Shown here one piece after another: positions 18,733 to 28,396 of a stretch of DNA of 34,587 bases (position 1 is its first letter; each line of letters begins with the position of its first letter). The DNA comes from Pseudomonadota bacterium (GTDB lineage Bacteria; Desulfobacterota; BSN033; WVXP01). The notes under the pieces were generated by a model. The model was not told the origin of the DNA, made no database searches, and worked only from the letters and a program-made list of their open reading frames with translations. Location of the stretch: positions 9,441 to 44,027 of the forward strand of contig WVXP01000274.1 of assembly GCA_011773445.1 (NCBI GenBank), written 5' to 3'. The position numbers were made by a program, and so were the translations under genes.

Positions 18733-20685
18733 ATGGCAGAGAAAGAAACGAAGAGTGTGGATCAGGCCAGTGTGGAAATGATCGAGAAGGCAGCGGCTGA
18801 CGGGGTAACGACCGTCTTCGATCGGGCTGCTAAGATGAAGCCTTGCCCTATCGGGGCAGAGGGAAGCTGTTGTAAGCATTGTTCGATGGGGCCTTGCCGT
18901 GTTCAGGTTCCAAAGAAAGAGGGTGTTCCGAGGCCTGTCGGTGTCTGTGGTGCGACGGCTGAGACGATTTCAGCAAGAAACTTCGCCCGCATGGTCGCTG
19001 CTGGAGCGGCCTCTCACGGGGATCACGCCCGGAGTGTCGCGGAGCTCTTCCTGGCGACCGCGAAGGGCGAGGTTTCAGACTTTGAGATTAGGGATGAGCA
19101 AAAACTCTACCAGATAGCCATGGATTTTGGAGTGGAGATCGGCAACCGTGACCTCAAGGATATTGCTATTGAGGTAGGAGAGATGGCCTTGGCGGAGTTC
19201 GGCCGTCAAGAAGGAGAAATTCTCTTCGCCAAGCGGGCCCCTTTGAAACGCCAGGAACTGTGGCGTGAGACGGGGACCATGCCCCGGGGAATTGACCGGG
19301 AAGTGGTTGAGCTCATGCATCGGACCCATATGGGGGTGGATCAGGATTACCAGAGCCTGCTCAATGCAGCTGCTCGGTGTGCATTGTCTGACGGCTGGGG
19401 AGGGTCCATGATATCCACGGAGCTTCAAGACGTTCTCTTTGGGGACCCCGTGCCAGTGGCAAGCCAGATCAACCTGGGAGCGCTCAAGGAGGATCATGTC
19501 AATGTGGTGGTTCACGGCCATGAGCCGCTCCTTCCAGAGATGATGGTTCTGGCATCGCAGGATCCCGAGCTCCAGAAGTATGCGCAGTCGAAAGGGGCCA
19601 AGGGGCTCAATCTCGCCGGAATGTGCTGCAGTGCCAATGAGATCCTCATGCGTCATGGAATTCCGGTGGCCGGTAACTTCCTACAGCAGGAGCTTGCCAT
19701 TATTACCGGAGCAGTCGAAGCGATGACTGTGGATGTTCAGTGTGAAATGCAGTCACTGGTCGACGTGGCCAAATGCTATCACACCAAACTCATCACGACC
19801 GACCCGAGGGCCCATATTGAGGGGGCCACGCACATTGAATTCAGCCATGACGATGGCCTCAATGTTGCCAAAAGAATAATCCGTGAAGCAATCGACAACT
19901 TTTCAAACCGAAAAGCCGAGGTTCAAATACCTTCCCAAACCGTTGATACAGTGGTCGGATTCAGCCACGAAACCATCAACTATCTGCTAGGAGGGCTCTA
20001 CCGGGCCTCTTATCGTCCTCTCAATGATAATATCATCAATGGTCGGATTCGGGGAATTGCCGGTGTTGTTGGGTGTAACAATGCTCGGACAGTTCACGAT
20101 GACGACCACCTTAAGATGATTCTCGAGTTGGTCGGAAACGATGTGATTGTCCTCACCACCGGCTGCAGTGCCATGGCTGCTGGAAAGTACGGCCTCTTAA
20201 CACCTGAGGCAGCCCATAAGCACGCCGGTAAGGGACTCGCCTCAGTCTGTGAAGCTGTTGGGATCCCACCGGTTCTTCACATGGGAGCGTGCGTCGATAA
20301 TAGCCGCATACTCATGGCTGCCACGGCCGTCGTCAAGGATGGAGGCCTCGGGGACGACATCAGCGACCTCCCCGCAGCTGGTGCTGCGCCAGAGTGGATG
20401 AGCGAGAAGGCGATTACGATCGGCCAGTACTTTGTTTCGTCGGGTGTCTATACGGTGTTCGGCGTCACCTGGCCTACCCTCGGCAACGAGGAGGTCACAA
20501 AGCATCTCTTCGAGGGATTCGAAGAGATCTTCAAGGGTAAATGGGATTTTGAGGCAGATCCCGTCAAAGCAGCTGGAAAGATGATCGAACATATCGATTC
20601 GAAGCGAAAAGCCCTGGGAATCGACAAAAAGAGAGAACGTGTTCTCTATGACATGGCCAAACGGCGTGAACTGGAGGCCGCCTAG
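18733..20685 (+). CDS. cooS: Nickel-iron carbon monoxide dehydrogenase catalytic subunit
   Basis: This enzyme (AcsA/CooS) interconverts CO2 and CO and, bound to AcsB, feeds CO through a tunnel to acetyl-CoA synthase. The 650-residue protein has the N-terminal cluster-binding cysteines C38, C46, C47, C50 and C55 (CPIGAEGSCCKHCSMGPC) and C72. Probable C-cluster ligand motifs are AGMCCSANE, VQCEMQS, VGCNNARTVHDD, TTGCSAMAAGK and MGACVDNSR. The segment THMGVDQDYQSLLNAA resembles AcsA of acetogens. ATG 18733 is chosen for the AGGAGG six bases upstream; the frame extends to GTG 18715. acsB follows after about 30 bp, consistent with a CODH/ACS complex. Confidence 0.96.
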   Translation: MAEKETKSVDQASVEMIEKAAADGVTTVFDRAAKMKPCPIGAEGSCCKHCSMGPCRVQVPKKEGVPRPVGVCGATAETISARNFARMVAAGAASHGDHARSVAELFLATAKGEVSDFEIRDEQKLYQIAMDFGVEIGNRDLKDIAIEVGEMALAEFGRQEGEILFAKRAPLKRQELWRETGTMPRGIDREVVELMHRTHMGVDQDYQSLLNAAARCALSDGWGGSMISTELQDVLFGDPVPVASQINLGALKEDHVNVVVHGHEPLLPEMMVLASQDPELQKYAQSKGAKGLNLAGMCCSANEILMRHGIPVAGNFLQQELAIITGAVEAMTVDVQCEMQSLVDVAKCYHTKLITTDPRAHIEGATHIEFSHDDGLNVAKRIIREAIDNFSNRKAEVQIPSQTVDTVVGFSHETINYLLGGLYRASYRPLNDNIINGRIRGIAGVVGCNNARTVHDDDHLKMILELVGNDVIVLTTGCSAMAAGKYGLLTPEAAHKHAGKGLASVCEAVGIPPVLHMGACVDNSRILMAATAVVKDGGLGDDISDLPAAGAAPEWMSEKAITIGQYFVSSGVYTVFGVTWPTLGNEEVTKHLFEGFEEIFKGKWDFEADPVKAAGKMIEHIDSKRKALGIDKKRERVLYDMAKRRELEAA

Positions 20686-20715
20686 TGACAATATCGTGTC
20701 GAAGGAGGAGCTAAA

Positions 20716-22923
20716 GTGTCGAAGATAATCTGTTCAGCTGCTATCAGAGGAGCCCACAAGGTTGTTGAGAAAGCCGAGAAAGAGTGGAAAGAGGCCATGG
20801 ATAAATGGGGGGCCACTGAACCGGTCGGGTTTCCCAACACCGCATATTACCTGCCGATTGTCTACGCCATCCTCGGCATCCCTGTGGAGAAGCTGGGGGA
20901 TATGGAGCCGGTCCTCGATCGGTGTCGAATCCTCTTACCACCTCTGGTCAAGGAGAACTCACCCCTTCCATACCTGGCTCCAGCCCTTGATGCCGGTATG
21001 GCCACCTTTTTTGCTGAAGAAATCATCGAGGCAATTCGGTATCTAAAAGAGCCAAATTTTTATACAAAGCAGGAGGACCCGACAGATGATAACCTCTGGC
21101 TCGGAGCTGCTGACGACGTGATTTTGAGGAAGCGGGGAATCGAGTTTGTCGATGGAACGGCTCCCGGGTTTGCAGCCATCGCCGGTGCGGCTCCGGATCC
21201 TGAGACGGCAAAGAATATAGCTATCGAGCTACAAGAGAAGAACCTCTACGTTTTCATGTGTGCGGAGAACGAGGGGAAACGGTTCAGTGAACAGCTTATA
21301 GAGGCAGGTGTCCAGATTGGATGGCCCACGAGGCTGGTCTCCTTTGGCCCGGACATCAGCGCCGCAGTTTTTGCTATGGGGTTCGCCTGTCGGGTCGCAA
21401 TGTCCTTTGGTGGGGTGAAGCCCGGTCAGTTCCGGAGGAACCTCATTTACAACAAAGACCGAACATTTGCCTTTGTGATGCCCCTCGGTTTTGTATCGGA
21501 CGAGTGGTATGCTAACGCGGCCGGTGCCATCAACTGGGGTTTCCCGACCATTGCCGATACACCAATCCCCGAGGTACTTCCGACAGGTATTTGCACGTAC
21601 GAACACGTCGTTTCCAATGTGCCCCACGACCAGATTGTTCGGCGGTCCGTCGAGGTGAGGGGACTCAAGGTCGCTGTCTCGGAAGTTCCCGTTCCTGTCT
21701 CATATGGCCCTGCTTTCGAGGGGGAGCGGGTCCGGGGAGACGACATTCACCTCGAAATGGGCGGTGGGAAAACCCACGCTGTCGAATGGATCACAACCCA
21801 AGAAATGGACCAAGTGGAAGACGGGAAGATTGAAGTGATTGGACCCAATATCACCGATGTCCAGGCTCCAGGCCAGCTACCGATTGCTATTGTTGGTGAG
21901 GTTGCAGGGCGGAATTTCGAGGAGGATTTCGAGCCTATCCTGGAACGACAGATTCACCACCTCATCAATTATGCTCAGGGGGTGATGCACATTGGTCAGC
22001 GGGATATCGCCTGGATCCGGATCAGTAAGCAGGCCGTCGAGAAGGGCTTCAAACTAGAGCACCTGGGTAAGATTCTCCATGCCAAACTCCACCAGGACTT
22101 TGGGGTCACCTTCGACAAGATTCAGGTGAAGATCTACACCGAAGAGGAGAGGGTGAATAAGATTCTGGAGGAGGCCCGGGCAGTCTATGCCAAGCGGGAT
22201 GCGCGGATTGAAGGCATGACCGATGAGACGACGGATATTTTCTACTCCTGCACCCTGTGTCAGTCCTTTGCCCCCAATCATGTCTGCATCATCAGTCCTG
22301 AGCGAACCGGACTCTGCGGCGCCTATAACTGGATGGACTGTAAGGCCTCGTACGAGATCAACCCCACAGGTCCTAACCAACCCGTAGAAAAGGGGGAAGT
22401 TATTGATGAGAACCTAGGTCAATGGAAAGGATGCAATGAATTTTTGCACAAGGCATCTCGGGGGACCTTCGATCATTACAACTTTTACAGCATTGTCAAT
22501 GATCCCATGACGACATGCGGGTGCTGTGAGTGCATTGCGGCAGTCCTTCCGATGTGCAATGGGATCATGACGGTGAACCGCGACTATCTGGGAATGACCC
22601 CCTGCGGCATGAAATTCACCACGCTTGCCGGTTCCGTCGGCGGTGGCGTCATTACGCCCGGGTTCGTTGGGCATGGAAAGTACAACATCACCCAGAGAAA
22701 ATTTCTCCGTGCTGAAGGGGGAATACAGCGAATCGTGTGGATGCCCAAGATGCTCAAGGAGGAGATCAAAGAGCGGTTCGACAATCGGGCTGAGGAAATG
22801 GGTATCCCTGATCTTATGGAAAGGATCGCCGACGAGACGATTGGTGAGACAGAAGAGGATATCCTTCCCTTTCTTGAGGAAAAACAGCATCCTGCTCTAA
22901 CCATGGATCCCATCCTCGGATAA
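20716..22923 (+). CDS. acsB: Acetyl-CoA synthase catalytic subunit of CODH/ACS
   Basis: AcsB condenses CO, a methyl group from the corrinoid protein and CoA into acetyl-CoA at the nickel-iron A-cluster. The 735-residue protein is the full-length bacterial form, keeping the N-terminal domain that docks to CODH. The A-cluster cysteines are C512, C515, C524 and C534 for the [4Fe-4S] part and the C601-Gly-C603 pair for the distal nickel. They sit exactly six residues beyond the Moorella numbering (506, 509, 518, 528, 595, 597) as I know it. The start is GTG 20716 after GGAGGAG. It follows cooS directly and precedes acsC. Confidence 0.97.
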   Translation: MSKIICSAAIRGAHKVVEKAEKEWKEAMDKWGATEPVGFPNTAYYLPIVYAILGIPVEKLGDMEPVLDRCRILLPPLVKENSPLPYLAPALDAGMATFFAEEIIEAIRYLKEPNFYTKQEDPTDDNLWLGAADDVILRKRGIEFVDGTAPGFAAIAGAAPDPETAKNIAIELQEKNLYVFMCAENEGKRFSEQLIEAGVQIGWPTRLVSFGPDISAAVFAMGFACRVAMSFGGVKPGQFRRNLIYNKDRTFAFVMPLGFVSDEWYANAAGAINWGFPTIADTPIPEVLPTGICTYEHVVSNVPHDQIVRRSVEVRGLKVAVSEVPVPVSYGPAFEGERVRGDDIHLEMGGGKTHAVEWITTQEMDQVEDGKIEVIGPNITDVQAPGQLPIAIVGEVAGRNFEEDFEPILERQIHHLINYAQGVMHIGQRDIAWIRISKQAVEKGFKLEHLGKILHAKLHQDFGVTFDKIQVKIYTEEERVNKILEEARAVYAKRDARIEGMTDETTDIFYSCTLCQSFAPNHVCIISPERTGLCGAYNWMDCKASYEINPTGPNQPVEKGEVIDENLGQWKGCNEFLHKASRGTFDHYNFYSIVNDPMTTCGCCECIAAVLPMCNGIMTVNRDYLGMTPCGMKFTTLAGSVGGGVITPGFVGHGKYNITQRKFLRAEGGIQRIVWMPKMLKEEIKERFDNRAEEMGIPDLMERIADETIGETEEDILPFLEEKQHPALTMDPILG

Positions 22924-23027
22924 TCTTTTTCATCTTGGGGATTCCCGTATGATGCGGGTCAGCCCCGGGGGGTCATTTGTGAATAAGGCGGGGTCGTCTT
23001 TCTTATAGAGGAAAAGGAGGAAAAGGT

Positions 23028-24371
23028 ATGGCACTCACCGGAATCCAGATATTTAAACTGCTTCCAAAGACCAACTGCGGCGAGTGTGGAGTTCCTACGT
23101 GTCTGGCTTTTGCCATGGCCTTGGCGGCAGGGAAGGCAGAACTGGCATCGTGCCCGTATGTTTCAGACGAGGCAAAGGCGCAGTTAGCAGAAGCCTCAGC
23201 ACCTCCCATCAGGCCCTTGGCAATCGGTACGGGTGACAATGCAGTGAAGATCGGGGGCGAGACCGTTCTGTTTCGTCACGAGAAGACCTTTGTTAATCCA
23301 CCTGGCCTTGCCGTTCTTGTCAGTGATGGAATGGATGATGCGGAAATCAGTGGTAGGCTGAAACGTTTCAATGAGTTGAAGTTTGAACGAGTGGGTCTCA
23401 CGCTGAGGCCTGAACTCGTGGCTGTGAAGGATGAATCTGGGGATGCAACCAAATTTGTTGGACTGATCGAGAGGGTGAAAAAAGAAACCGATGCATGTCT
23501 GATTTTGATGAGTGAAAAGACCGATGTCTTGGCTGCCGGAGTTAAAGCGTGTGCCGAACGTGTTCCGCTGATCTACGCAGTGACCGATGGAAACGTTGAT
23601 GCCCTTGCTGGGTTGGCCAAAGAACACAATTGTCCCCTGGCTGTGAAGGCGAAGGATCTCGATGAACTCTCTCAACTTACAGCCAAACTCGATCAGGCGG
23701 GCATCAAGGATATCGTGCTGGACCCAGGGTCCAGGGGGTTCCGAAAGGCATTTGAGGATGAGGTTTTCATCCGTCGAGCGGCTCTTCAACAGAAGTTTCG
23801 GCCACTCGGATACCCCACCATCACTTTTCCCTGTGAAATGACCGACGATCCGATGAAAGAAACACTCTATGCAGCGGCATTTATCGCCAAATATGGGGGC
23901 ATCATTGTCCTTTCCGATTTTCATGGGTATGGCCTCTTCCCCCTGCTGGTGGAGCGCATGAATATCTACACCGATCCACAACGGCCCATGACGATGAAGC
24001 AGGGGATCTACGAGGTTGGAAATCCGGATGAGAATTCCCCTCTCATGATCACCACAAATTTTGCGCTCACCTACTTTATCGTATCGGGTGAGATCGAAGC
24101 GAGCCGTATTCCCAGCTATCTCTTGGTGATGGATACAGAGGGTCTTTCCGTCTTGACTGCCTGGGCGGCAGGCAAGTTTGTGGGAGACGCCATGGGGATG
24201 TTCATCAAAAAGTCGGGAATTGAGGAGAAAGTCAAAAAGAAGCGAATCATCATTCCCGGCCTCGTTGCGGCAGTCAGTGGTGATCTGGAAGAGGAGTTGG
24301 GTTCGGATTGGGAAGTGGCCATCGGACCGAGAGAAGCCGCCCACATTTCAGCTTTCCTGAAGGCAAAATAA
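23028..24371 (+). CDS. acsC: Corrinoid iron-sulfur protein large (gamma) subunit
   Basis: AcsC binds the cobamide and a [4Fe-4S] cluster used to reactivate oxidised cobalt. The 447-residue protein has the N-terminal cluster motif at C17, C20, C25 and C42 (TNCGECGVPTCLAF...ASCPY), typical of the family. The rest includes the TIM-barrel body (LDPGSRGFRKAFEDEV, PTITFPCEMTDDP). The C-terminal cobamide-binding domain has FALTYFIVSGEIEASRIPSYLLVMDTEG. ATG 23028 has AGGAGGAAAAGG upstream. A 104-bp gap after acsB contains a weak nested GC hairpin (about 22937-22971) but no clear terminator, so co-transcription is likely. Confidence 0.96.
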   Translation: MALTGIQIFKLLPKTNCGECGVPTCLAFAMALAAGKAELASCPYVSDEAKAQLAEASAPPIRPLAIGTGDNAVKIGGETVLFRHEKTFVNPPGLAVLVSDGMDDAEISGRLKRFNELKFERVGLTLRPELVAVKDESGDATKFVGLIERVKKETDACLILMSEKTDVLAAGVKACAERVPLIYAVTDGNVDALAGLAKEHNCPLAVKAKDLDELSQLTAKLDQAGIKDIVLDPGSRGFRKAFEDEVFIRRAALQQKFRPLGYPTITFPCEMTDDPMKETLYAAAFIAKYGGIIVLSDFHGYGLFPLLVERMNIYTDPQRPMTMKQGIYEVGNPDENSPLMITTNFALTYFIVSGEIEASRIPSYLLVMDTEGLSVLTAWAAGKFVGDAMGMFIKKSGIEEKVKKKRIIIPGLVAAVSGDLEEELGSDWEVAIGPREAAHISAFLKAK

Positions 24372-24548
24372 GTTCCCGGGCGTTGGGAGCCCCATACCAG
24401 TCATCCAATCACTTCAATGTTTGGCGACGAGTGCCTACGGACAACCGACACCCTGAGATCTGGCCCTTGAGCAGAAACTCGCGACTTTTCAAAAGGATGG
24501 GTAGATTTCCATGGACATTTAGAATGGCCGTATTAAAGGAGGGACATG

Positions 24549-25445
24549 ATGGAACTCATCGGTGAAAACGTCAATGTCATGGTCACAAAGATCGGAACAG
24601 CCATGAAGGAGCGTGACGCAAAGACGATTCAGGATCTCGCTGTTGCCGAGGCCGAGGCGGGGATGGATTATCTGGATATCAATCTGGGACCAGCCCGAAA
24701 GGGAGGGGCTGAATTGATGGAGTGGATGGTGAAAACCATCCAGGAGGTCGTCGATCTTCCGCTCTACCTAGACACAACCAACGTCGAGGCGATTGAGGCT
24801 GGGTTAAGGGTTTACAAGAATAAGAGGGGGAAGGCCGTGATCAATTCGATCATGGCTAGGCCCGAAAGGATGGAGGCAGAGCTTCCTCTGGCCAAGAAGT
24901 ACGACGCAGGCTTTGTGGCTCTTCTGTGGGGTCCCGAAGGGATGCCTAGAGATGAGGCTGAAAGAGGGGTTCTCGCAACAGAGCTGATGAACAAGGCGGC
25001 CGAATATGGAATTCCCAACGAGGACGTCTGGATTGACCCCATCGTGACACCTGTGACGAGTCAGCAGGATCAGGTCAAAAGCATGATTGAATTCATGAAG
25101 ATGTTCAGGGACCTCCAGGAGATGGCACCGGGATTGAAATCGACCTGCGGACTCTCGAACGTTTCCAACGGCGCGCCCAAGGATCTGCGACCGATCCTCA
25201 ATCAAACCTACCTCCTCATCCTGGAAAAATATGGTATGGCCTCGGCGATTGTTGATGCTTTCGATGAAGATCTGAAAACCTTTGCCAGAGGCGAGAGACA
25301 GGATATCACGAATGTCGTCCGTGGGGTCGTAAGCGGTGAGGAACCGGATTCGGGGTCCCTTCCCAAAGAGCAAGTGGACTATGTCAAAACGGCGAAGATT
25401 CTTTTAGGACATTCCCTCTACTCCGATTCATGGCTTCAGCTGTGA
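24549..25445 (+). CDS. acsE: Methyltetrahydrofolate:corrinoid iron-sulfur protein methyltransferase
   Basis: AcsE moves the methyl group from 5-methyl-THF to the cobalt of AcsCD. The 298-residue protein has the pterin-binding TIM-barrel pattern: LIGENVNVM, DYLDINLGPARKGG, LYLDTTNVEAIEAGL, INSIMARPERME, IDPIVTPVTSQQDQ and CGLSNVSNG. It is longer than the roughly 262-residue acetogen enzyme. The extra length is an insertion near the C-terminus, around ARGERQDITNVVRG and EEPDSGSLPKEQ, before the conserved ending TAKILLGHSLYSDSWL. ATG 24549 lies five bases after GGAGGG; ATG 24546 is the alternative. A 177-bp gap from acsC carries no obvious signal. Confidence 0.93.
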   Translation: MELIGENVNVMVTKIGTAMKERDAKTIQDLAVAEAEAGMDYLDINLGPARKGGAELMEWMVKTIQEVVDLPLYLDTTNVEAIEAGLRVYKNKRGKAVINSIMARPERMEAELPLAKKYDAGFVALLWGPEGMPRDEAERGVLATELMNKAAEYGIPNEDVWIDPIVTPVTSQQDQVKSMIEFMKMFRDLQEMAPGLKSTCGLSNVSNGAPKDLRPILNQTYLLILEKYGMASAIVDAFDEDLKTFARGERQDITNVVRGVVSGEEPDSGSLPKEQVDYVKTAKILLGHSLYSDSWLQL

Positions 25446-25515
25446 CTGGATGGGCTTTTGAAGTCAGATGTTTACCAAGAATTCGTCCGACAACTGACGA
25501 CTGACAACCGATAGC

Positions 25516-25538
25516 GGCCCCTCTGGGAGAGGGCTTTT
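25516..25538 (+). promoter_or_regulatory. Hairpin overlapping the ribosome site of hdrA-like gene 1
   Basis: CCCTCT (25519-25524), a GGG loop and AGAGGG (25528-25533) form a perfect 6-bp stem, extendable by G17-C34, followed by TTTT at 25535-25538. The AGAGGG arm is the only good ribosome site for the TTG start at 25537. The structure could be a weak terminator or attenuator between acsE and the hdr genes, or could mask translation. Confidence 0.4.
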
Positions 25539-26649
25539 GAGCAAGAAACAAGGACTTGTTTTTTCAGAGACCTCTATGATTGAACCAAACAAGGCAGTTA
25601 CGGTTGGACAGAGGCCGGGTGTGGCAGACCAGAACGTTTTGATTCTTGGCAGTGGAATTGCGGGGATAACAACTGCCCTTGAGCTATCGGAAATGGGGAT
25701 CTCCTCCACAATCTTGGAGAGACGAGATCGTTTAGGAGGACAAGCCGCCGTTTTTGCCTGCAAGGCCTCCGAAAAATGTAATAAGTGCTTTGCCTGTGTT
25801 GTGGACAATCAGATACAGGAAGTGAGCCGAAGATCCGGAATCAGAATTCTGACGGAAAGCACATTGGGGAAGATATCCGGTGATCCTGGCCGATTCAAAG
25901 TCCAGATTCAGTCGGGAGGTAACGAAAGTCGACTTGAAGCCTCTGTGATTCTCGTTGCAACGGGTGTTGACTTTTTCAATGCGAGGCAGAAGCCGGAGTA
26001 TGGCTATGGGCTTTTTCAGAATGTGATCACAGCTCAGGACCTGGATGAAATGCTCCACGCCAAAGGGAGAGTCCTCCGACCCTCTGACGGCCAAGTCCCC
26101 TCGAGGATTGCTTTCTTCCAGTGTGTGGGGAGTCGGGACGAAACGATTGGCCACCTATGGTGTTCCAAGGTTTGTTGTGCTTATGCGCTCCGGTTCATGA
26201 AAGCGATCAGACATCAATACCCAGAGATCGAGACGAGCTTTTTCTATATCGATATCCAACCTCTTGGGAGATCCTTCGAATCGCTCCTGGAGGCCTGCCG
26301 TCAAGACGAGAGGATGCACCTTATTCGTAGTCTTCCCTCCAAGGTCTACGGGCATCGGACATCCACTGACCTTCGCATCAGATTTATTGATCCTGTCTCT
26401 GGAGGGATCACCGAAGAGGGTTTCGATTTAATTGTCTTGTCCATTGGGATGACGCCACGGGAGGATGCGGATCAGGTCGCCGATCTTCTCCACGTCCCGA
26501 AAAATGAGGAGGGATTCTATCGTTCGCCTCCGCCTGACTCAGGGATCTTCGTGTCAGGAGCGTGTAAAGGTCCCAGAGACATCGGAGGTTCCATAATTGA
26601 CGCCAAGGCCACGGCCCGAGAAATCGCTCAGTACCTCGGAGGTGTTTGA
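25537..26649 (+). CDS. HdrA-like FAD protein 1 (short, QmoA-like; no ferredoxin domains)
   Basis: This 370-residue flavoprotein resembles the FAD domain of heterodisulfide reductase HdrA and QmoA-type proteins. It has the dinucleotide fold VLILGSGIAGITTALE (G38-G43) and LGGQA. A four-Cys run (C75, C81, C84, C87) follows. C196, C209, C213 and C214, in FFQCVGSR and WCSKVCC, have exactly the spacing of the HdrA FAD-domain [4Fe-4S] ligands (386, 399, 403, 404 in the methanogen enzyme as I recall it). It ends with the GIFVSGACKGPRDI segment typical of HdrA. It lacks the N-terminal and ferredoxin modules of full HdrA. The TTG start at 25537 is uncertain; ATG 25576 also precedes the conserved fold. 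The next gene starts 3 bp on. Confidence 0.85.
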   Translation: MSKKQGLVFSETSMIEPNKAVTVGQRPGVADQNVLILGSGIAGITTALELSEMGISSTILERRDRLGGQAAVFACKASEKCNKCFACVVDNQIQEVSRRSGIRILTESTLGKISGDPGRFKVQIQSGGNESRLEASVILVATGVDFFNARQKPEYGYGLFQNVITAQDLDEMLHAKGRVLRPSDGQVPSRIAFFQCVGSRDETIGHLWCSKVCCAYALRFMKAIRHQYPEIETSFFYIDIQPLGRSFESLLEACRQDERMHLIRSLPSKVYGHRTSTDLRIRFIDPVSGGITEEGFDLIVLSIGMTPREDADQVADLLHVPKNEEGFYRSPPPDSGIFVSGACKGPRDIGGSIIDAKATAREIAQYLGGV

Positions 26650-26652
26650 CCC

Positions 26653-28377
26653 GTGAGATCTTCGAAGGAATGCCGCATCGCGATTGTGATCGATCACTGC
26701 GAAGGGACCCTTTCCCATATCTTCGATGAGGCGATGGTCCGATACTTCTCCGGACTTCCCTGTGTGGTTTCTTGTTATCAGGACGACAATCTCTCCTCCC
26801 CCCGCAGGCTTGAAAAGCTCGTTGCCAAATTGCGGAAGGGGAAGGCAGATCGGGCAGTTATTGTGGGCGGTAGTCCGAAACGCTATGAAGCGTCCTTCCG
26901 TCGTCTGGATTTGGGCACCGGATTTAACCCATATATGTTTCTTGTGGCCAATGTTCGGGAACAAGCTGTTTGGACAATTCCAGATGTCGAGAGGGCAAAA
27001 GAGAAGACCAAGACTATTGTGGCAAAGAGAATTCGGGAGGCCACTTGTCTGAGTCCGATTGGAGAGGAAAAATTCGAGCTGTCAAAGAATGCCATTGTCC
27101 TGGGCGGAGGTGTCGTTGGAATGCGGGCGGCGCTTGCTCTGGCCGATGCCAATATTCAGGTCACCCTGCTATCTCGGGCAAAAGATATTGGTGGAAAGGC
27201 GATCCAGCTTACGCATTTCTATGATCGGCCTGGTGAAGTTTCCTCTTGGTTCAAAGATCAGGTCAAGAAGGTCAAGAAACATCCGAATATCGCAGTAAAA
27301 ACATCGGTCGAGCTCAAGGGCCTTGAGGGATCTTTGGGGGATTATCGCGTCAAAGTAGAAGACCCGTCTGGAAAAAGAAGAGAGGTAGAGGGTTCGGCCG
27401 TGATTCTCGCCATGGGAAATGATGTGATCCCCAATACTGAGGGGATTTTTGGCCATCAACGGTTCATCTCTCCTCCTCAGATGGAGGCCATGCTTGCGGA
27501 TGGTGGAAAATCCCTTGTGACCGATAAAGAAAGGCCCCTTCAGACCGTGACTTTCATTTTGGATTTGGTCAATGAGACCATCAAAATCGATTCGGCCAAT
27601 GCCATCAAAAATGCAATACTTTTGAGAGAGAATCACGACCGTGCAGTATATGTGATCTGCCGGGATGTGAAGGTATCTCTGGATGGGATGGAAAAACAGT
27701 ACCGGAAAGCCAGGGAGATGGGCGTTATTTTCATCAAGTATGATGATCCCCCGAAGTTCTCTCTGGTTAATGGTCAAATCAATGTCGAGGTCAAGGAGGT
27801 TTCCATTCAAATGCGGGGAGATGATTACTCCCTTTCGATTCTTTCGGATCTCGTGGTCGTGAGTGAGCGTTTTGTGCCCTCAAAGGATAACCAAATGCTA
27901 GCCGATGTCCTGGGTATCCCTCTTGCTGAAGAGGGGTTTCTCATGGATGAGAACCCGCAGTTCGCCCGTGTCAGGACGAACCGTCGGGGAGTCTTCATCG
28001 CCGGAGGTTGCCGATACCCCCAGACTCTGGATGAGTCCCTCGTGGAGGCGGAGGCTGCCGCTGCTGGTGTGACTGAACTACTGTCCCAGGGGTTTTTCGG
28101 CTATGACTTAGCTGTTGCTGAAATCGACCCGGCAAAATGTGCTGCTTGCCTGACTTGTCCGAGGGTTTGTCCCCATTCAGCTATTGTGGTAGAGAGGTAT
28201 GCTGAGGGGAATGTCTATGTAACCGGTGGTTACGAGAAAGATTTTCGGTGGAAGGCAGCCAGGGTTCTACCGATGCAATGTTATGGTTGCGGTATCTGCG
28301 TCAGCTCTTGCCCAACCAAGGCCATTACACTCAAACATCTGACAGATGACGAAATCTCCCTGCAGGTGGGGGTATAG
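26653..28377 (+). CDS. HdrA-like FAD protein 2 with C-terminal 2x[4Fe-4S] ferredoxin domain (QmoB/HdrA-like)
   Basis: This 574-residue protein has an HdrA-type N-terminal domain (about 1-140; FNPYMFLVANVREQAVW is typical), an FAD fold (AIVLGGGVVGMRAAL, 148-162) and a C-terminal ferredoxin module. The module's cluster cysteines are C496-C499-C502-C506 and C543-C546-C549-C553. Where HdrA has the [4Fe-4S] ligands of its FAD domain, this protein reads FILDLVNETIKIDSANAIKNA, with none of the four cysteines. The Cys usual in the N-terminal C-S-P motif is also replaced (VGGSPKRYE). It is therefore complementary to the preceding short HdrA, which has those cysteines but no ferredoxin module. GTG 26653 start; mvhD follows after 19 bp. 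Confidence 0.87.
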   Translation: MRSSKECRIAIVIDHCEGTLSHIFDEAMVRYFSGLPCVVSCYQDDNLSSPRRLEKLVAKLRKGKADRAVIVGGSPKRYEASFRRLDLGTGFNPYMFLVANVREQAVWTIPDVERAKEKTKTIVAKRIREATCLSPIGEEKFELSKNAIVLGGGVVGMRAALALADANIQVTLLSRAKDIGGKAIQLTHFYDRPGEVSSWFKDQVKKVKKHPNIAVKTSVELKGLEGSLGDYRVKVEDPSGKRREVEGSAVILAMGNDVIPNTEGIFGHQRFISPPQMEAMLADGGKSLVTDKERPLQTVTFILDLVNETIKIDSANAIKNAILLRENHDRAVYVICRDVKVSLDGMEKQYRKAREMGVIFIKYDDPPKFSLVNGQINVEVKEVSIQMRGDDYSLSILSDLVVVSERFVPSKDNQMLADVLGIPLAEEGFLMDENPQFARVRTNRRGVFIAGGCRYPQTLDESLVEAEAAAAGVTELLSQGFFGYDLAVAEIDPAKCAACLTCPRVCPHSAIVVERYAEGNVYVTGGYEKDFRWKAARVLPMQCYGCGICVSSCPTKAITLKHLTDDEISLQVGV

Positions 28378-28396
28378 GGTCACAGGAAGGGAATAC

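Noticed and set aside
22937-22971. Terminator between acsB and acsC
   Set aside because: Only short nested GC pairs with a large loop and no T-run; the genes are more likely co-transcribed.
23196-24344. 382-codon minus-strand frame
   Set aside because: It lies entirely inside acsC, whose motifs and ribosome site are clear; a shadow of biased codon use.
25484-25512. Short GACAACTGAC/GACTGACAAC tandem-like words
   Set aside because: Only about two partial units; too short to call a repeat array.
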